Positions 6,274-13,263 of a DNA stretch of 13,263 nt are shown here, in pieces. The notes beneath the pieces were generated by a model, which was not told the DNA's origin, did not search any database, and was given only the letters and a program-made list of their open reading frames with translations. The number at the start of each line of letters is the position of its first letter. Positions within the stretch are counted from its first letter, which is position 1. This DNA comes from REDI01 sp038123735 (GTDB lineage: Bacteria > Myxococcota_A > UBA796 > GCA-2862545). The position numbers and the translations under genes were made by a program. The stretch spans positions 1 through 13,263 of the forward strand of contig JAYPAP010000107.1 in the NCBI GenBank assembly GCA_038123735.1, in the 5' to 3' direction.

Positions 6274-7212
6274 TTGGGTGACATCTTTGATCGCATGCCG
6301 GTGCTCTCAGATTTGACGAGGGCACGCCTCCTAAGGCTCCTTTCGAGCAGGGAGCTCGCAGTTGGTGAGCTGGCGAGTATCGTCCAGATGCCGCAAAGTA
6401 CGGTGAGTAGGCACTTGAAGGTGTTGCGGACTGATGGCTGGGTGTTGTCTCGAAAAGAGGGAACAACCAGCATGTTTAGCCTGACGGATGTGTTGCCGGC
6501 GGGGGGGGACCTGCTGTTGCCTGCCGTTTTGATGGCGGCAGAGAATCGTTGGGCGCGTGACGATGACCACAGATTGGCAGCCATTTTGGAGCAGCGCACG
6601 GGTGGGCCAGCGTCCTTCTTCGGCAAAAATGCGGAGCGATGGGAAGAACTTCGGGCAGAGATGTTTGGTACCGCGTACGCCCTTCCAGCTATTGCAGCCC
6701 TCGCTCCTTCTACTTGGAGAGTTCTGGACCTGGGTACCGGTACGGGATCTACCCTCGCTGAGCTCGCCCCTTCGGTTCAGGAGGTCATTGGGGTAGACCG
6801 CGAGCGAGCGATGCTCGACGCTGCTGCCCTCCGCTGTGATGAGTTCGAAAACGTCCAATTGGTCCACGCGGGATTGGATGAACTTCCACTTCCTGACAAC
6901 CACGTGGATGCAGCGCTGGCGCTCTTGGTCTTGCACCACGTGGATTCTGTGCTCGACACCCTGGCGGAGGCGCACCGGGTTCTTAAGCCTGGTGGCAGGA
7001 TAGTTATCCTCGATATGATCGCTCATGACCGAGGGGAATACAGGCAATCGATGGGGCATGTCCACCTGGGCTTCGACAAGCCGCGGCTGATCGAGTGGTT
7101 ATCGCAGACCGGATTTCGCCAAGTTCGTTGGCGCACGCTACCGGCGGACATGACTGCGAAGGGTCCAGCATTATTTTTGGTAGATGCAATCGCCGGAGTC
7201 AGCGTCGATTGA
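6274..7212 (+). CDS. ArsR-family regulator fused to a SAM-dependent methyltransferase domain (SahR-like)
   Basis: Probable transcriptional repressor of SAM-cycle genes that senses SAM or SAH through its methyltransferase-like domain. The start chosen is TTG 6274, with GGAGG 6 bases upstream, giving 312 residues. The frame is open to ATG 6214, but that start lacks a ribosome site and would put the operator palindrome inside the gene. Residues about 5-75 form an ArsR winged helix (LTRARLLRLL, then VGELASIVQMPQSTVSRHLKVL as helix-turn-helix, then a wing ending TTSMFSL). Residues about 130-300 form a class I methyltransferase fold: motif I LDLGTGTG at 151-158, acidic VDRE at 174-177, ALLVLHHV near 216-223 and LKPGGRI at 237-243. 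Divergence from ahcY matches the known SahR arrangement in Proteobacteria. Its 3' end overlaps the convergent STAND gene by 14 bases. Whether the domain still methylates anything is open. Confidence 0.9.
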   Translation: MGDIFDRMPVLSDLTRARLLRLLSSRELAVGELASIVQMPQSTVSRHLKVLRTDGWVLSRKEGTTSMFSLTDVLPAGGDLLLPAVLMAAENRWARDDDHRLAAILEQRTGGPASFFGKNAERWEELRAEMFGTAYALPAIAALAPSTWRVLDLGTGTGSTLAELAPSVQEVIGVDRERAMLDAAALRCDEFENVQLVHAGLDELPLPDNHVDAALALLVLHHVDSVLDTLAEAHRVLKPGGRIVILDMIAHDRGEYRQSMGHVHLGFDKPRLIEWLSQTGFRQVRWRTLPADMTAKGPALFLVDAIAGVSVD

Positions 7213-9934
7213 GCCATTTTTCGAGGCTCATCAGCCGGGCGCGTGCCTCGCACATGGCACGACCGGGCAATACGGCATCTTGCAGTTTCCGAACGCATTC
7301 GTCCCGTTTGTCTTTCATGTGTAGCAGTTCCGCCGCATGGGCTGTGGCCCACCAGTGAGCGAGTCTGCCGGTCTTAAAGAATGGGTCAGGTTGTTCGATG
7401 ACTCTACGCGCGCGGTCCTCCTCGCCCAAGCGAGCATCTAGCCAGGCGTGTACTGCGGGCTGAACCCGGTCTCCAAGTCGGCTATCGGAGAACGTAGCGG
7501 TAGAGGACTTGATGCTTCGCAGACCCGCACGTCGATCGTTCAGTTCAGACAGAAGCATCGAATCGTAGTGCAGATGCCACGATGTCCATACGGCCCAAGC
7601 CTCGTTCTCCCAAACGGGTTCTTCCACATCGATGCTGGCGTTGAGAGCGGACTGAATCGTGCTGAGGCCTCGCCTCTGGTTATCAGTTAGAAGTTCAGTT
7701 TCAGCCGAAACAACCTGGCCGAGTATGCGCAGGGGTAGCGGTGCGTTGCGCGCGGGGTCCGAAAGCCTGGCGATATCGCCTCTGACCGCGTCCCAGTTAC
7801 CTAGGCGTTGGTGGGCAATCGCTCGGTTGAGCGTGAATAGGGCTACCCAGAGAGGATTCGAGGATACCGAGCCTCGCTCGATGAGTTCCATTGCGCGGCT
7901 GGCGAGCTCGACGGCTACTGGAAATTCGCCCAACCGCAGATAGCCAGCTACCGCGAGGTCGTTGGCCCGTAGCCAGGTGGATTGGTCCTCGGTGTGTGAG
8001 GAACTTTCAATAATTTGCGCAATATGGTCAATGGTTTTTTGGTATTGCTCGAGCGAGCCCACAACGCGAGCTGCGTACTCCATGGCTTGCAGGGCGATGG
8101 CGGGCTCGCCGGCAGCTTTGGCGTCCCGGGCAAGCCGGTCTGCGATGCGAGGGATCTCCGGTGAGCTATCCAGAAAGTGGGCCTTCATCCATCGTAGTTG
8201 TAGGAGGCGACTCTCGGTGTCGGCATGTTCGACCGGCCGGGGAAGTAGTGCGCGAAGACGCCGATTATTTCCGGCGCGATAGGCTGCCTGAGCTCTGGCA
8301 AATTGCCAGTGTTCATCCTCGGTAGACACGCGTTCGATGCGTTGGGCCACTTCCTGGCGTTGCTTCCAGGTACCGAATTCACTGGTAATTTCCAGGATAA
8401 GGACACATAGCTTAGGGTCGAGTCCATCATCGGAGCGGCGCCGGAACGATTCTAGGACATCTCGTGCATGCGTTACGAGGGGGTGGTCTTTCATACGAAT
8501 AAGGCGCTGCAATCGCCGCATGAGGTCCGGTCCGCAGAAGTCATCGACCGCTTCATCGATACGGCGTAACGCGTCGCTCGGCTCTCCATTCAGCGCCACC
8601 AGTGCTTGGCGGATTGGATTCAGGATCCGGAACTTTAATACCGGGTCATTCGGGTCGACGTGTAGGAGAGCGGCGTCGAGAAGTTCGTCGATGACGTCGT
8701 CAATATCGAGGTCAGCGTTGTCCACGACCCAGCTGATTCCGTCGATCGAGAACGGACCCGCAAATGCGCTGCACGCGTACAGCACTTCTGACGCGGACTC
8801 TGGAAGTCGCATGACCGCATCTTCCGCTACGGTCAACATGGAATACTGGCGAGCGTTCCGGTCGCTCTCCTTGGCTGAGAGTTCGCCACCAGCGTCCAGG
8901 ACCCTGACAAGATCCCGTGGACGGCGGGATCGTAGGCGACCTGCTGCGATCTCAAGCGCCAGAGGTACCCCATCGAGGCGTTCCAGTAATTCGTCGAGTT
9001 CGGACTGTACCGGGCGAATCACCATGCCTTTGCGCTTGCCAGCGGCCAGCAACAATTCGCACGCATCCGGTGCGCTGAGGGGAGGAACCCCGAGGGTGAC
9101 CTCGCGGGTGATGTTCAGCTTTCTTCGTGAGGTCAGGAGAAAACGCACCCGCTCGTAGTCTGGAAGGAGGTCCAGGATCTCTGCCACCACGTAGAGGTGC
9201 TCTTCCGCGCCATCGAGAACGATCAGAGCGCCTCGATTCGCGTTTTTCCTCCACGCATCGATGGCTTGGGAGAGAGATAGGTCGCGATTGGTTGAGCCCA
9301 CGATGGCCTGCACGAGCTCACTCTCCACGTCGCCGTGGGGTACCCGCTCCAGTTCAACCCAGGCGATCTTCCAGTCTGGGAGTCCTCTGCAGACCTGCAT
9401 CGCGATCGTCGACTTGCCGATACCACCGGGCCCGAGCAGAGTAACTAAGGATGCATGGCTGGTGAGGTTTTCGATGGCCTGTTGGACGATCTCATCTCGG
9501 CCGATCACTTCGAACTGGGGTCGGGGGACGGCTGGTGCGGTTGGAGGTGGGGGCGCGATGGGAGCGAAGGGTTGAGGTGCCGACTGTTCGGGTGATGGCG
9601 CATTCTGGGGAGACCAAACCAAGCGAAAACCCACCCCCCGAATCGTGCCCAGCACCACCTGACTCGATTTTGGAGCGCCTAGTTTTTTGCGCAATCGCTG
9701 CATGGCGTAGTCGATGGCGCGCCCTTGTGGCGCCTTGGCGTAGCCCCAAACCTGTTGATACAAATCCTCGCGGGTCAGGGTGGCATCGGTGCCGTGCTGC
9801 ATAAAGGTGCGAATGATCTTCACTTCTTGTGGGCTCAGCCGCTGGGCTGAAACGGCGTGCAGAACTTCATGTCGGGTGAGGTCGACGACGGCTCCATCGA
9901 TCACGATCTGCCCGATACTACTTACGTCATTCAT
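7199..9934 (-). CDS. STAND-class transcriptional regulator: OmpR-type winged helix, NB-ARC ATPase, helical repeats
   Basis: Large signal-transducing regulator of the AfsR/MalT-like STAND type, presumably ATP-dependent. The start is ATG 9934, with GGAG 8 bases upstream, giving 911 residues; the frame is open upstream to 10108, but that part has no domain match and runs into thiE. Residues about 5-108 are an OmpR/PhoB-type DNA-binding domain (LSPQEVKIIRTFMQHG, then LTREDLYQQVWG, RAIDYAMQRLRKKLG and IRGVGFRLVW). A proline-rich linker covers 108-140. The NB-ARC ATPase has Walker A GPGGIGKST at 168-176, Walker B LIVLD at 237-241, LTSRR at 267-271 and GVPLALE at 322-328. The rest, to 911, is alpha-helical with TPR-like pieces (for example YLRLGEFPVAVELASRAMELIE), likely the sensor. 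It is divergent from the thiamine operon, 133 bases away, so it may control it. The ligand is unknown. Confidence 0.93.
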   Translation of the reverse strand: MNDVSSIGQIVIDGAVVDLTRHEVLHAVSAQRLSPQEVKIIRTFMQHGTDATLTREDLYQQVWGYAKAPQGRAIDYAMQRLRKKLGAPKSSQVVLGTIRGVGFRLVWSPQNAPSPEQSAPQPFAPIAPPPPTAPAVPRPQFEVIGRDEIVQQAIENLTSHASLVTLLGPGGIGKSTIAMQVCRGLPDWKIAWVELERVPHGDVESELVQAIVGSTNRDLSLSQAIDAWRKNANRGALIVLDGAEEHLYVVAEILDLLPDYERVRFLLTSRRKLNITREVTLGVPPLSAPDACELLLAAGKRKGMVIRPVQSELDELLERLDGVPLALEIAAGRLRSRRPRDLVRVLDAGGELSAKESDRNARQYSMLTVAEDAVMRLPESASEVLYACSAFAGPFSIDGISWVVDNADLDIDDVIDELLDAALLHVDPNDPVLKFRILNPIRQALVALNGEPSDALRRIDEAVDDFCGPDLMRRLQRLIRMKDHPLVTHARDVLESFRRRSDDGLDPKLCVLILEITSEFGTWKQRQEVAQRIERVSTEDEHWQFARAQAAYRAGNNRRLRALLPRPVEHADTESRLLQLRWMKAHFLDSSPEIPRIADRLARDAKAAGEPAIALQAMEYAARVVGSLEQYQKTIDHIAQIIESSSHTEDQSTWLRANDLAVAGYLRLGEFPVAVELASRAMELIERGSVSSNPLWVALFTLNRAIAHQRLGNWDAVRGDIARLSDPARNAPLPLRILGQVVSAETELLTDNQRRGLSTIQSALNASIDVEEPVWENEAWAVWTSWHLHYDSMLLSELNDRRAGLRSIKSSTATFSDSRLGDRVQPAVHAWLDARLGEEDRARRVIEQPDPFFKTGRLAHWWATAHAAELLHMKDKRDECVRKLQDAVLPGRAMCEARARLMSLEKWLNRR

Positions 9935-9959
9935 GCTTGCTGCTCCACAACACGCGTCT

Positions 9960-9987
9960 GTTGGGCCTGGTCTCGTTGAGTTTGGTC
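9960..9987. promoter_or_regulatory. Imperfect tandem repeat in the STAND regulator/thiE divergent region
   Basis: GTTGGGCCTGGTC (9960-9972) and GTTGAGTTTGGTC (9975-9987) match at 10 of 13 positions and start 15 bases apart. OmpR-type winged helices bind direct repeats, so this is a candidate site for the divergent regulator. A weak promoter-like pair, TTGAGT (9976-9981) with TAACGG 17 bases later, overlaps the second repeat and would read into thiE. A 5-bp dyad CAACA-N6-TGTTG (9948-9963) overlaps the first repeat. No thi-box bases (CTGAGA or similar) are present in 9935-10067. Confidence 0.35.
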
Positions 9988-10067
9988 GGACATCAAGGTA
10001 ACGGTGGACTACACGAGCATAGGCGACGGGAAGGCCGTTCTCTAGTCCGTGCCGCAGGAGAGTGAAT

Positions 10068-10703
10068 ATGCCCGCCAATGTATCGGTTGGTCGCCTCCAC
10101 GTGATCACCGACGAACGTCTACAGAGCCGCTATTCGCACGTGGAGATTGCGCGTAGGGCTCTCGATGGTGGCGCGGACGTGATTCAGTACCGGGAAAAGC
10201 GGCCGGTCCCAGACGGGGAACGGTTTCGGGTGGCTGGAGCGATCCAGCGAATGTGTAGCGATGCTGGCGCCGTACTCGTGGTGGATGACCGGGCCGATAT
10301 TGCGCAAGCCGTGGGTGCCGGAGTGCATCTGGGACCAACAGATATCCCGATTAGCGCACTCGAAGGTTGGTTTACTGGTCTCGTTGGTGGAACAGCGAAT
10401 GACCTTTCCCGCGCGACTTCGGATGCGGTCGCAGGAGCTCACTACCTCGGGGTGGGGCCCGCTTATGCGACGTCGTCGAAGGGGACATCCCTCCCAGATC
10501 CGCTCGGGGTTTCTGGTCTTGCGAAGATCATCGCCGCCGTCGATAGACCGGTCATTGCGATTGGTGGCATTGAGCTCGAAAAGTTGGAGAGCATAATTGA
10601 GGCAGGAGTGTATGGGGTGGCCGTCCTTGGGGCGGTCTGTCTGGCAGATGACCCGACGGCAGCCACGGCCGCGCTCTCTCGAAAGCTGAGGAGCCTCGTT
10701 TGA
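10068..10703 (+). CDS. thiE: Thiamine-phosphate synthase
   Basis: Joins hydroxymethylpyrimidine diphosphate to thiazole phosphate to make thiamine phosphate. The start is ATG 10068, with AGGAG 7 bases upstream; the GTG at 10062 is too close to that site. It has 211 residues, normal for ThiE, in a TIM-barrel order: RLHVITDERL near the N-terminus, IQYREK at 39-44 (the Q-x-R-E-K phosphate/pyrimidine site), VDDRADIA at 72-79, GVHLG at 85-89, GVGPAYATSSK at 128-138 and PVIAIGGI at 161-168. The usual G-V-S-x-H-S segment is GGTAND at 107-112, a variant I know from some other ThiE proteins with GGTAN. First gene of the thi operon; its stop overlaps the TTG start of thiO, so the two are translationally coupled. 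A second, more diverged paralogue (tenI-like) ends the visible operon. Confidence 0.92.
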   Translation: MPANVSVGRLHVITDERLQSRYSHVEIARRALDGGADVIQYREKRPVPDGERFRVAGAIQRMCSDAGAVLVVDDRADIAQAVGAGVHLGPTDIPISALEGWFTGLVGGTANDLSRATSDAVAGAHYLGVGPAYATSSKGTSLPDPLGVSGLAKIIAAVDRPVIAIGGIELEKLESIIEAGVYGVAVLGAVCLADDPTAATAALSRKLRSLV

Positions 10704-11761
10704 CTTGGGATCTGATCGTGATCGGCGCGGGTATGGGAGGTCTTGCGGCCGCGACCCACGCTGCACGAGCGGGCTGGCGAGTCCTCATTCTCGATCGCTC
10801 CGACAGTCCCCCTGGAGGAGCCACTGCAGTGGCAGCCGGCATGTTGGCGCCTCTGGCTGAAGCGCATGACATGCCCGATGAAGTGCTGGTCGATGCGATC
10901 GAGAGCGCACAGCGCTATCCCGCGTTCCTCGGGGCACTTGGGATAGATTCGGAGGAGGTCGGGTATCTCTCCTCGGGAACGCTTCTCGTGGGGGCGGACC
11001 GCGACCAGCTGGGAGAACTGGTCCAGCTTCAGCGGTTTCATGCTCGCCTCGGAGTGGCCGCAGAGCGGATTACAGTGGCGGAGGCCTTGCGGCGGGAACC
11101 TGGACTAAATCCAAGGATATCAGGGGCCTTGTGGTGCCCAGACGATCACAGTATTCAGCCAGTTCTCCTGGCCCACGCCCTTCTGCGGGAAGCTCAACGG
11201 GCAGGAGCGACAGTTCGCTCTGGTACGAACGTCCACGCCATTCGCTCGGAAGGGCACTGGGTCGTGGAGGCCGAGGACATAGAGTTTGAGTCCGCTCGGG
11301 TTCTTGTTGCCGCGGGGGCAGCGAGCGCATCGCTGCTTGCACCTTGGGCAGATTTAGGCTTACGACCGGTTAAAGGCCAGCTTATCCACCTTCGAGGTGA
11401 GGCCCTGCTCACCCGGGTTGTCCGATCCACGCGCGCCTATTTGGTGCCTCGAGGCTCCGACCTTATCGTTGGAGCGAGCGAGGAAGAGATGGGCTGGGAC
11501 GAACGAGCCCTTGCAGGGGTAACGTTAGACCTACTCTATGAAGCGTGGCGTCTCATTCCAGGAGTCTATGACCTCGAAGTCGTTGGCACGCGGGTGGGTC
11601 ATCGACCTTCCACGCGAGGTGGGCGTCCATTTGTTGGAGAATTACCTGGTGCTGAAGGGCTTTATGCCTCGGTTGGGCATCATCGCCACGGAGTCCTGTT
11701 GGCCCCGTGGACCGCATCGGAGTTGGCTCGGGCTTGGGGACTCGCTAGGGTGAATGCCTGA
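10700..11761 (+). CDS. thiO: Glycine oxidase (thiazole synthesis)
   Basis: FAD enzyme that oxidises glycine to iminoglycine, the C2-N1 donor for the thiazole ring in oxygen-using organisms (in place of ThiH). TTG start at 10700, with GAGGAG 6 bases upstream; the TTG overlaps the thiE TGA. It has 353 residues, close to the usual 350-370. The N-terminal FAD site is VIGAGMGG (G9-A-G-M-G-G14), with D32 at the end of strand 2. The ThiO hallmark AAGMLAPLAE is at 45-54. Near the C-terminus, GHRPSTRGGRPFVG and GHHRHGVLLAP match the substrate and FAD-contact segments (usual forms GLRPGTPDGLPLIG and GHYRNGILLAP). It is followed after 20 bases by thiS. The presence of ThiO rather than ThiH implies aerobic thiamine synthesis. 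Confidence 0.94.
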   Translation: MTWDLIVIGAGMGGLAAATHAARAGWRVLILDRSDSPPGGATAVAAGMLAPLAEAHDMPDEVLVDAIESAQRYPAFLGALGIDSEEVGYLSSGTLLVGADRDQLGELVQLQRFHARLGVAAERITVAEALRREPGLNPRISGALWCPDDHSIQPVLLAHALLREAQRAGATVRSGTNVHAIRSEGHWVVEAEDIEFESARVLVAAGAASASLLAPWADLGLRPVKGQLIHLRGEALLTRVVRSTRAYLVPRGSDLIVGASEEEMGWDERALAGVTLDLLYEAWRLIPGVYDLEVVGTRVGHRPSTRGGRPFVGELPGAEGLYASVGHHRHGVLLAPWTASELARAWGLARVNA

Positions 11762-11781
11762 AGGGTGACGGCGGGGGTACC

Positions 11782-11988
11782 GTGCGCGTGCAAGTGAATG
11801 GCGAATGGCGAGACGTGCCGGATGCAGTCTCTGTGCGAAACTTCATTGTCAGCGAGTTGGCTCATCCTGAGCCTGTGGGGGTCGCTGTGGCGGTCAACGG
11901 CAGCGTGGTGCCCAAGAGCCAATGGGCAGGCCACCGGTTAGCGCCCGAAGATGAGGTAGAACTCGTCGGCGTGATGCAGGGTGGATGA
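11782..11988 (+). CDS. thiS: Sulfur carrier protein ThiS
   Basis: Small ubiquitin-like protein whose C-terminus is adenylated and turned into a thiocarboxylate that delivers sulfur to ThiG. GTG start at 11782 with a modest GGGGG site 4 bases upstream; 68 residues, the usual size. The N-terminus MRVQVNGEWRDVPDAVSV is typical of the beta-grasp fold, VAVAVNGSVVPKSQW is the central signature, and the protein ends LVGVMQGG with the required terminal Gly-Gly at 67-68. The stop overlaps the thiG start (ATGA), so the two are coupled. The adenylating enzyme ThiF is not in the window. Confidence 0.95.
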   Translation: MRVQVNGEWRDVPDAVSVRNFIVSELAHPEPVGVAVAVNGSVVPKSQWAGHRLAPEDEVELVGVMQGG

Positions 11989-12770
11989 TGAACGACAGTC
12001 CATTGGTCATTGGTGGAGTGGAGCTGAGAAGCCGTGTATTTCTGGGTACGGCTCGATATCCGAATCGCGAGACGCTGCTGTCCGCACTCGAGGTCTCCGG
12101 TGCAGAACTGGTGACCGTCAGCCTGCGACGTGTCTCAGCGGATGCATCGGAGGGCAACCTCTATGGGGAGTTGGTGGAGCGCGGCTACCGTCTCTTGCCG
12201 AACACCGCAGGGTGCCACACCGCAAAAGATGCGGTTAATACTGCGCTACTGGCCCGAGAGGCGTTGGGCACATCGCTGATCAAGGTTGAGGTCATCGCGG
12301 ACAACGAGACGCTCCTACCCGACGGAGAGCAGCTGCTGCTCGCTTGTGAGACCCTCGTTCAGGAAGGCTTGGATGTGCTGCCGTATACGAACGATGATCC
12401 AGTATTGGCCTCCAAGCTTGAACAGATTGGATGTGCCGCCGTGATGCCTCTTGCCGCACCCATCGGAACTGGTCTCGGGATACGGAATCCGCACAATCTG
12501 GAGATGATCCGCAACTTGGTGAGTGTGCCGTTGGTCGTGGATGCTGGACTCGGCACCGCCTCCGATGTTGCCCTCGCATTTGAGCTCGGCATGGACGCCG
12601 TTCTACTGAATACCGCGGTTGCTCGCGCTGACGACCCGGTCCGCATGGCTCGGGCCATTGGTTTGGCTGCACGGGCGGGACGAGATGCTTTCTTGGCGGG
12701 ACGGGTGCCTCCGAAGCGGTACGCGGAGGCTTCGAGTCCTATCAAGGGTGTGCCTTGGCGGAAAAGCTGA
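11985..12770 (+). CDS. thiG: Thiazole synthase
   Basis: Condenses deoxyxylulose 5-phosphate, iminoglycine and ThiS-bound sulfur into the thiazole phosphate carboxylate. It has 261 residues from ATG 11985 in an ATGA overlap with thiS; the adjacent ATG 11988 is an equally possible start with better spacing from AGGGTGG. The Schiff-base lysine is K100 in SLIKVEVI. Other conserved segments are VIGGVELRSRVFLGTARYP, LPNTAGCHTAKDAV, AAVMPLAAPIGTGLGI and VVDAGLGTASDVALAFELG followed by DAVLLNTAVA, all in the expected order of the (beta/alpha)8 fold. The length is normal (255-265). The next gene starts inside its last codons. Confidence 0.97.
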   Translation: MMNDSPLVIGGVELRSRVFLGTARYPNRETLLSALEVSGAELVTVSLRRVSADASEGNLYGELVERGYRLLPNTAGCHTAKDAVNTALLAREALGTSLIKVEVIADNETLLPDGEQLLLACETLVQEGLDVLPYTNDDPVLASKLEQIGCAAVMPLAAPIGTGLGIRNPHNLEMIRNLVSVPLVVDAGLGTASDVALAFELGMDAVLLNTAVARADDPVRMARAIGLAARAGRDAFLAGRVPPKRYAEASSPIKGVPWRKS

Positions 12771-13263
12771 ACTGTCCTAGGCTATATCCAATTCTAGATC
12801 TGGCTGCTGCCGGCGGTGGCGATGCTTGGCTCGAGCGACTGGAGCAGATCCTGTCATCGGTCACCCCCGATCCACGGGTGTGGCTTCAAGTGAGGTTGAG
12901 TGGCGTTGAGCCTGCTGCTNNNNNNNNNNCGGACCATGGCGTGTCGTGCTGAATGGCACGGTCGATGAGCTCGCTGGAACGTCATTCTGGGGCGTCCATT
13001 TTAGTGAGCGAAACCGGCCAAATACGCCAGTCACCGTCAGGAGCCTGGCTGCGGTGCACGATCGCGAGGGGGAGTTGGAGGCTGCGCGTATCGGTGCGGG
13101 CGGCATTACGTGGTCCCCGGTTTTTGAACCGAGTACCAAGAATATGCCAGGGCGAGGACTCGAGGCACTGTCCCAGTTTTGCACGGGATCGACCCTGCCT
13201 GTCATCGCGCTTGGCGGCGTGAGTCTGGATGATGTAGGCGCCTGCATGAACGCGGGTGCGGCT
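12755..13263 (+). CDS. tenI: TenI/ThiE-like protein, probably thiazole tautomerase (partial, contains assembly gap)
   Basis: ThiE-superfamily protein, probably the TenI tautomerase that aromatises the ThiG product. TTG start at 12755, with AAGGG 6 bases upstream, overlapping the thiG end by 16 bases. The first 55 residues (RLYPILDLA, then VWLQVRLSG) are in one frame. After the Ns the protein continues in another frame: GPWRVVLNGTVDELAG, WGVHFSE, SPVFEPSTK, RGLEALSQF and LPVIALGGV. It lacks the R-E-K and D-R-x-D motifs of true ThiE. The N-G-x-V-D and F-E-x-x-x-K pattern resembles Bacillus TenI. The frame change is explained by the wrong size of the N gap. It runs off the right edge, so the C-terminus is missing. 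It could instead be a second, degenerate ThiE. Confidence 0.8.
12920..12929. other. Assembly gap (10 N) inside the tenI-like gene
   Basis: Ten undetermined bases. The reading frames on the two sides agree only if the true gap is 2 mod 3 in length, so ten is a placeholder. Lining up the flanks with a typical ThiE/TenI protein suggests about 14 missing residues, i.e. roughly 41 bases. Confidence 0.95.

Noticed and set aside
8337..9158. A 273-residue open frame on the plus strand
   Set aside because: Antisense to the NB-ARC and helical region of the STAND regulator; Ser/Arg-rich composition typical of a shadow frame.
9935..10067. TPP riboswitch upstream of thiE
   Set aside because: No CTGAGA-type P3 loop or thi-box-like conserved segment is visible and the leader is short; a covariance search would be decisive.
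9935..10108. 58-residue N-terminal extension of the STAND regulator
   Set aside because: It has no domain similarity and would overlap thiE; ATG 9934 has a ribosome site and begins just before the winged helix.

Overview
The window is a dense, moderately GC-rich stretch of bacterial chromosome with mostly housekeeping cofactor and C1/sulfur-metabolism genes. There are no RNA genes, insertion sequences, CRISPR arrays or phage genes, and no gap longer than about 140 bases between genes. Several starts are GTG or TTG behind good Shine-Dalgarno sequences. The gene content (long-form adenosylhomocysteinase paired with an ArsR-methyltransferase regulator, thiO-thiS-thiG type thiamine operon, bioB) points to a free-living Gram-negative bacterium. 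I cannot place it to a phylum with confidence. A run of ten Ns and two frame-breaking lesions in a conserved gene suggest draft or metagenomic assembly.

Layout, left to right: (1) the N-terminal part of an RluA-type pseudouridine synthase (minus, cut by the window edge), divergent from a FAD-dependent amine/amino-acid oxidase-like protein (plus). (2) A basic, proline-rich, tail-anchored hypothetical protein (minus), divergent from an unrecognised 306-residue protein that sits 22 bases ahead of bioB (biotin synthase) and is probably co-transcribed with it. (3) A small single-pass membrane protein (minus), then a strong rho-independent terminator that ends ahcY. (4) ahcY (minus), recognisable along its whole length but broken into three frames by two small lesions. 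It is divergent from an ArsR-HTH/SAM-methyltransferase fusion regulator of the SahR type, with a nested palindrome (a likely operator) between them. (5) A 911-residue STAND regulator (OmpR-type winged helix + NB-ARC ATPase + helical repeats, minus), divergent from (6) a tightly coupled thiamine operon thiE-thiO-thiS-thiG-tenI (plus), which runs off the right edge and contains the N gap.

Together: ThiO supplies iminoglycine, ThiS-thiocarboxylate (made with ThiF and a cysteine desulfurase, not in this window) supplies sulfur, ThiG builds the thiazole, TenI probably aromatises it, and ThiE joins it to the pyrimidine. I see no TPP riboswitch in the thiE leader, which makes the divergent STAND protein a candidate local regulator. 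AhcY removes S-adenosylhomocysteine, and the divergent ArsR-methyltransferase fusion is positioned to sense SAM/SAH and control it.
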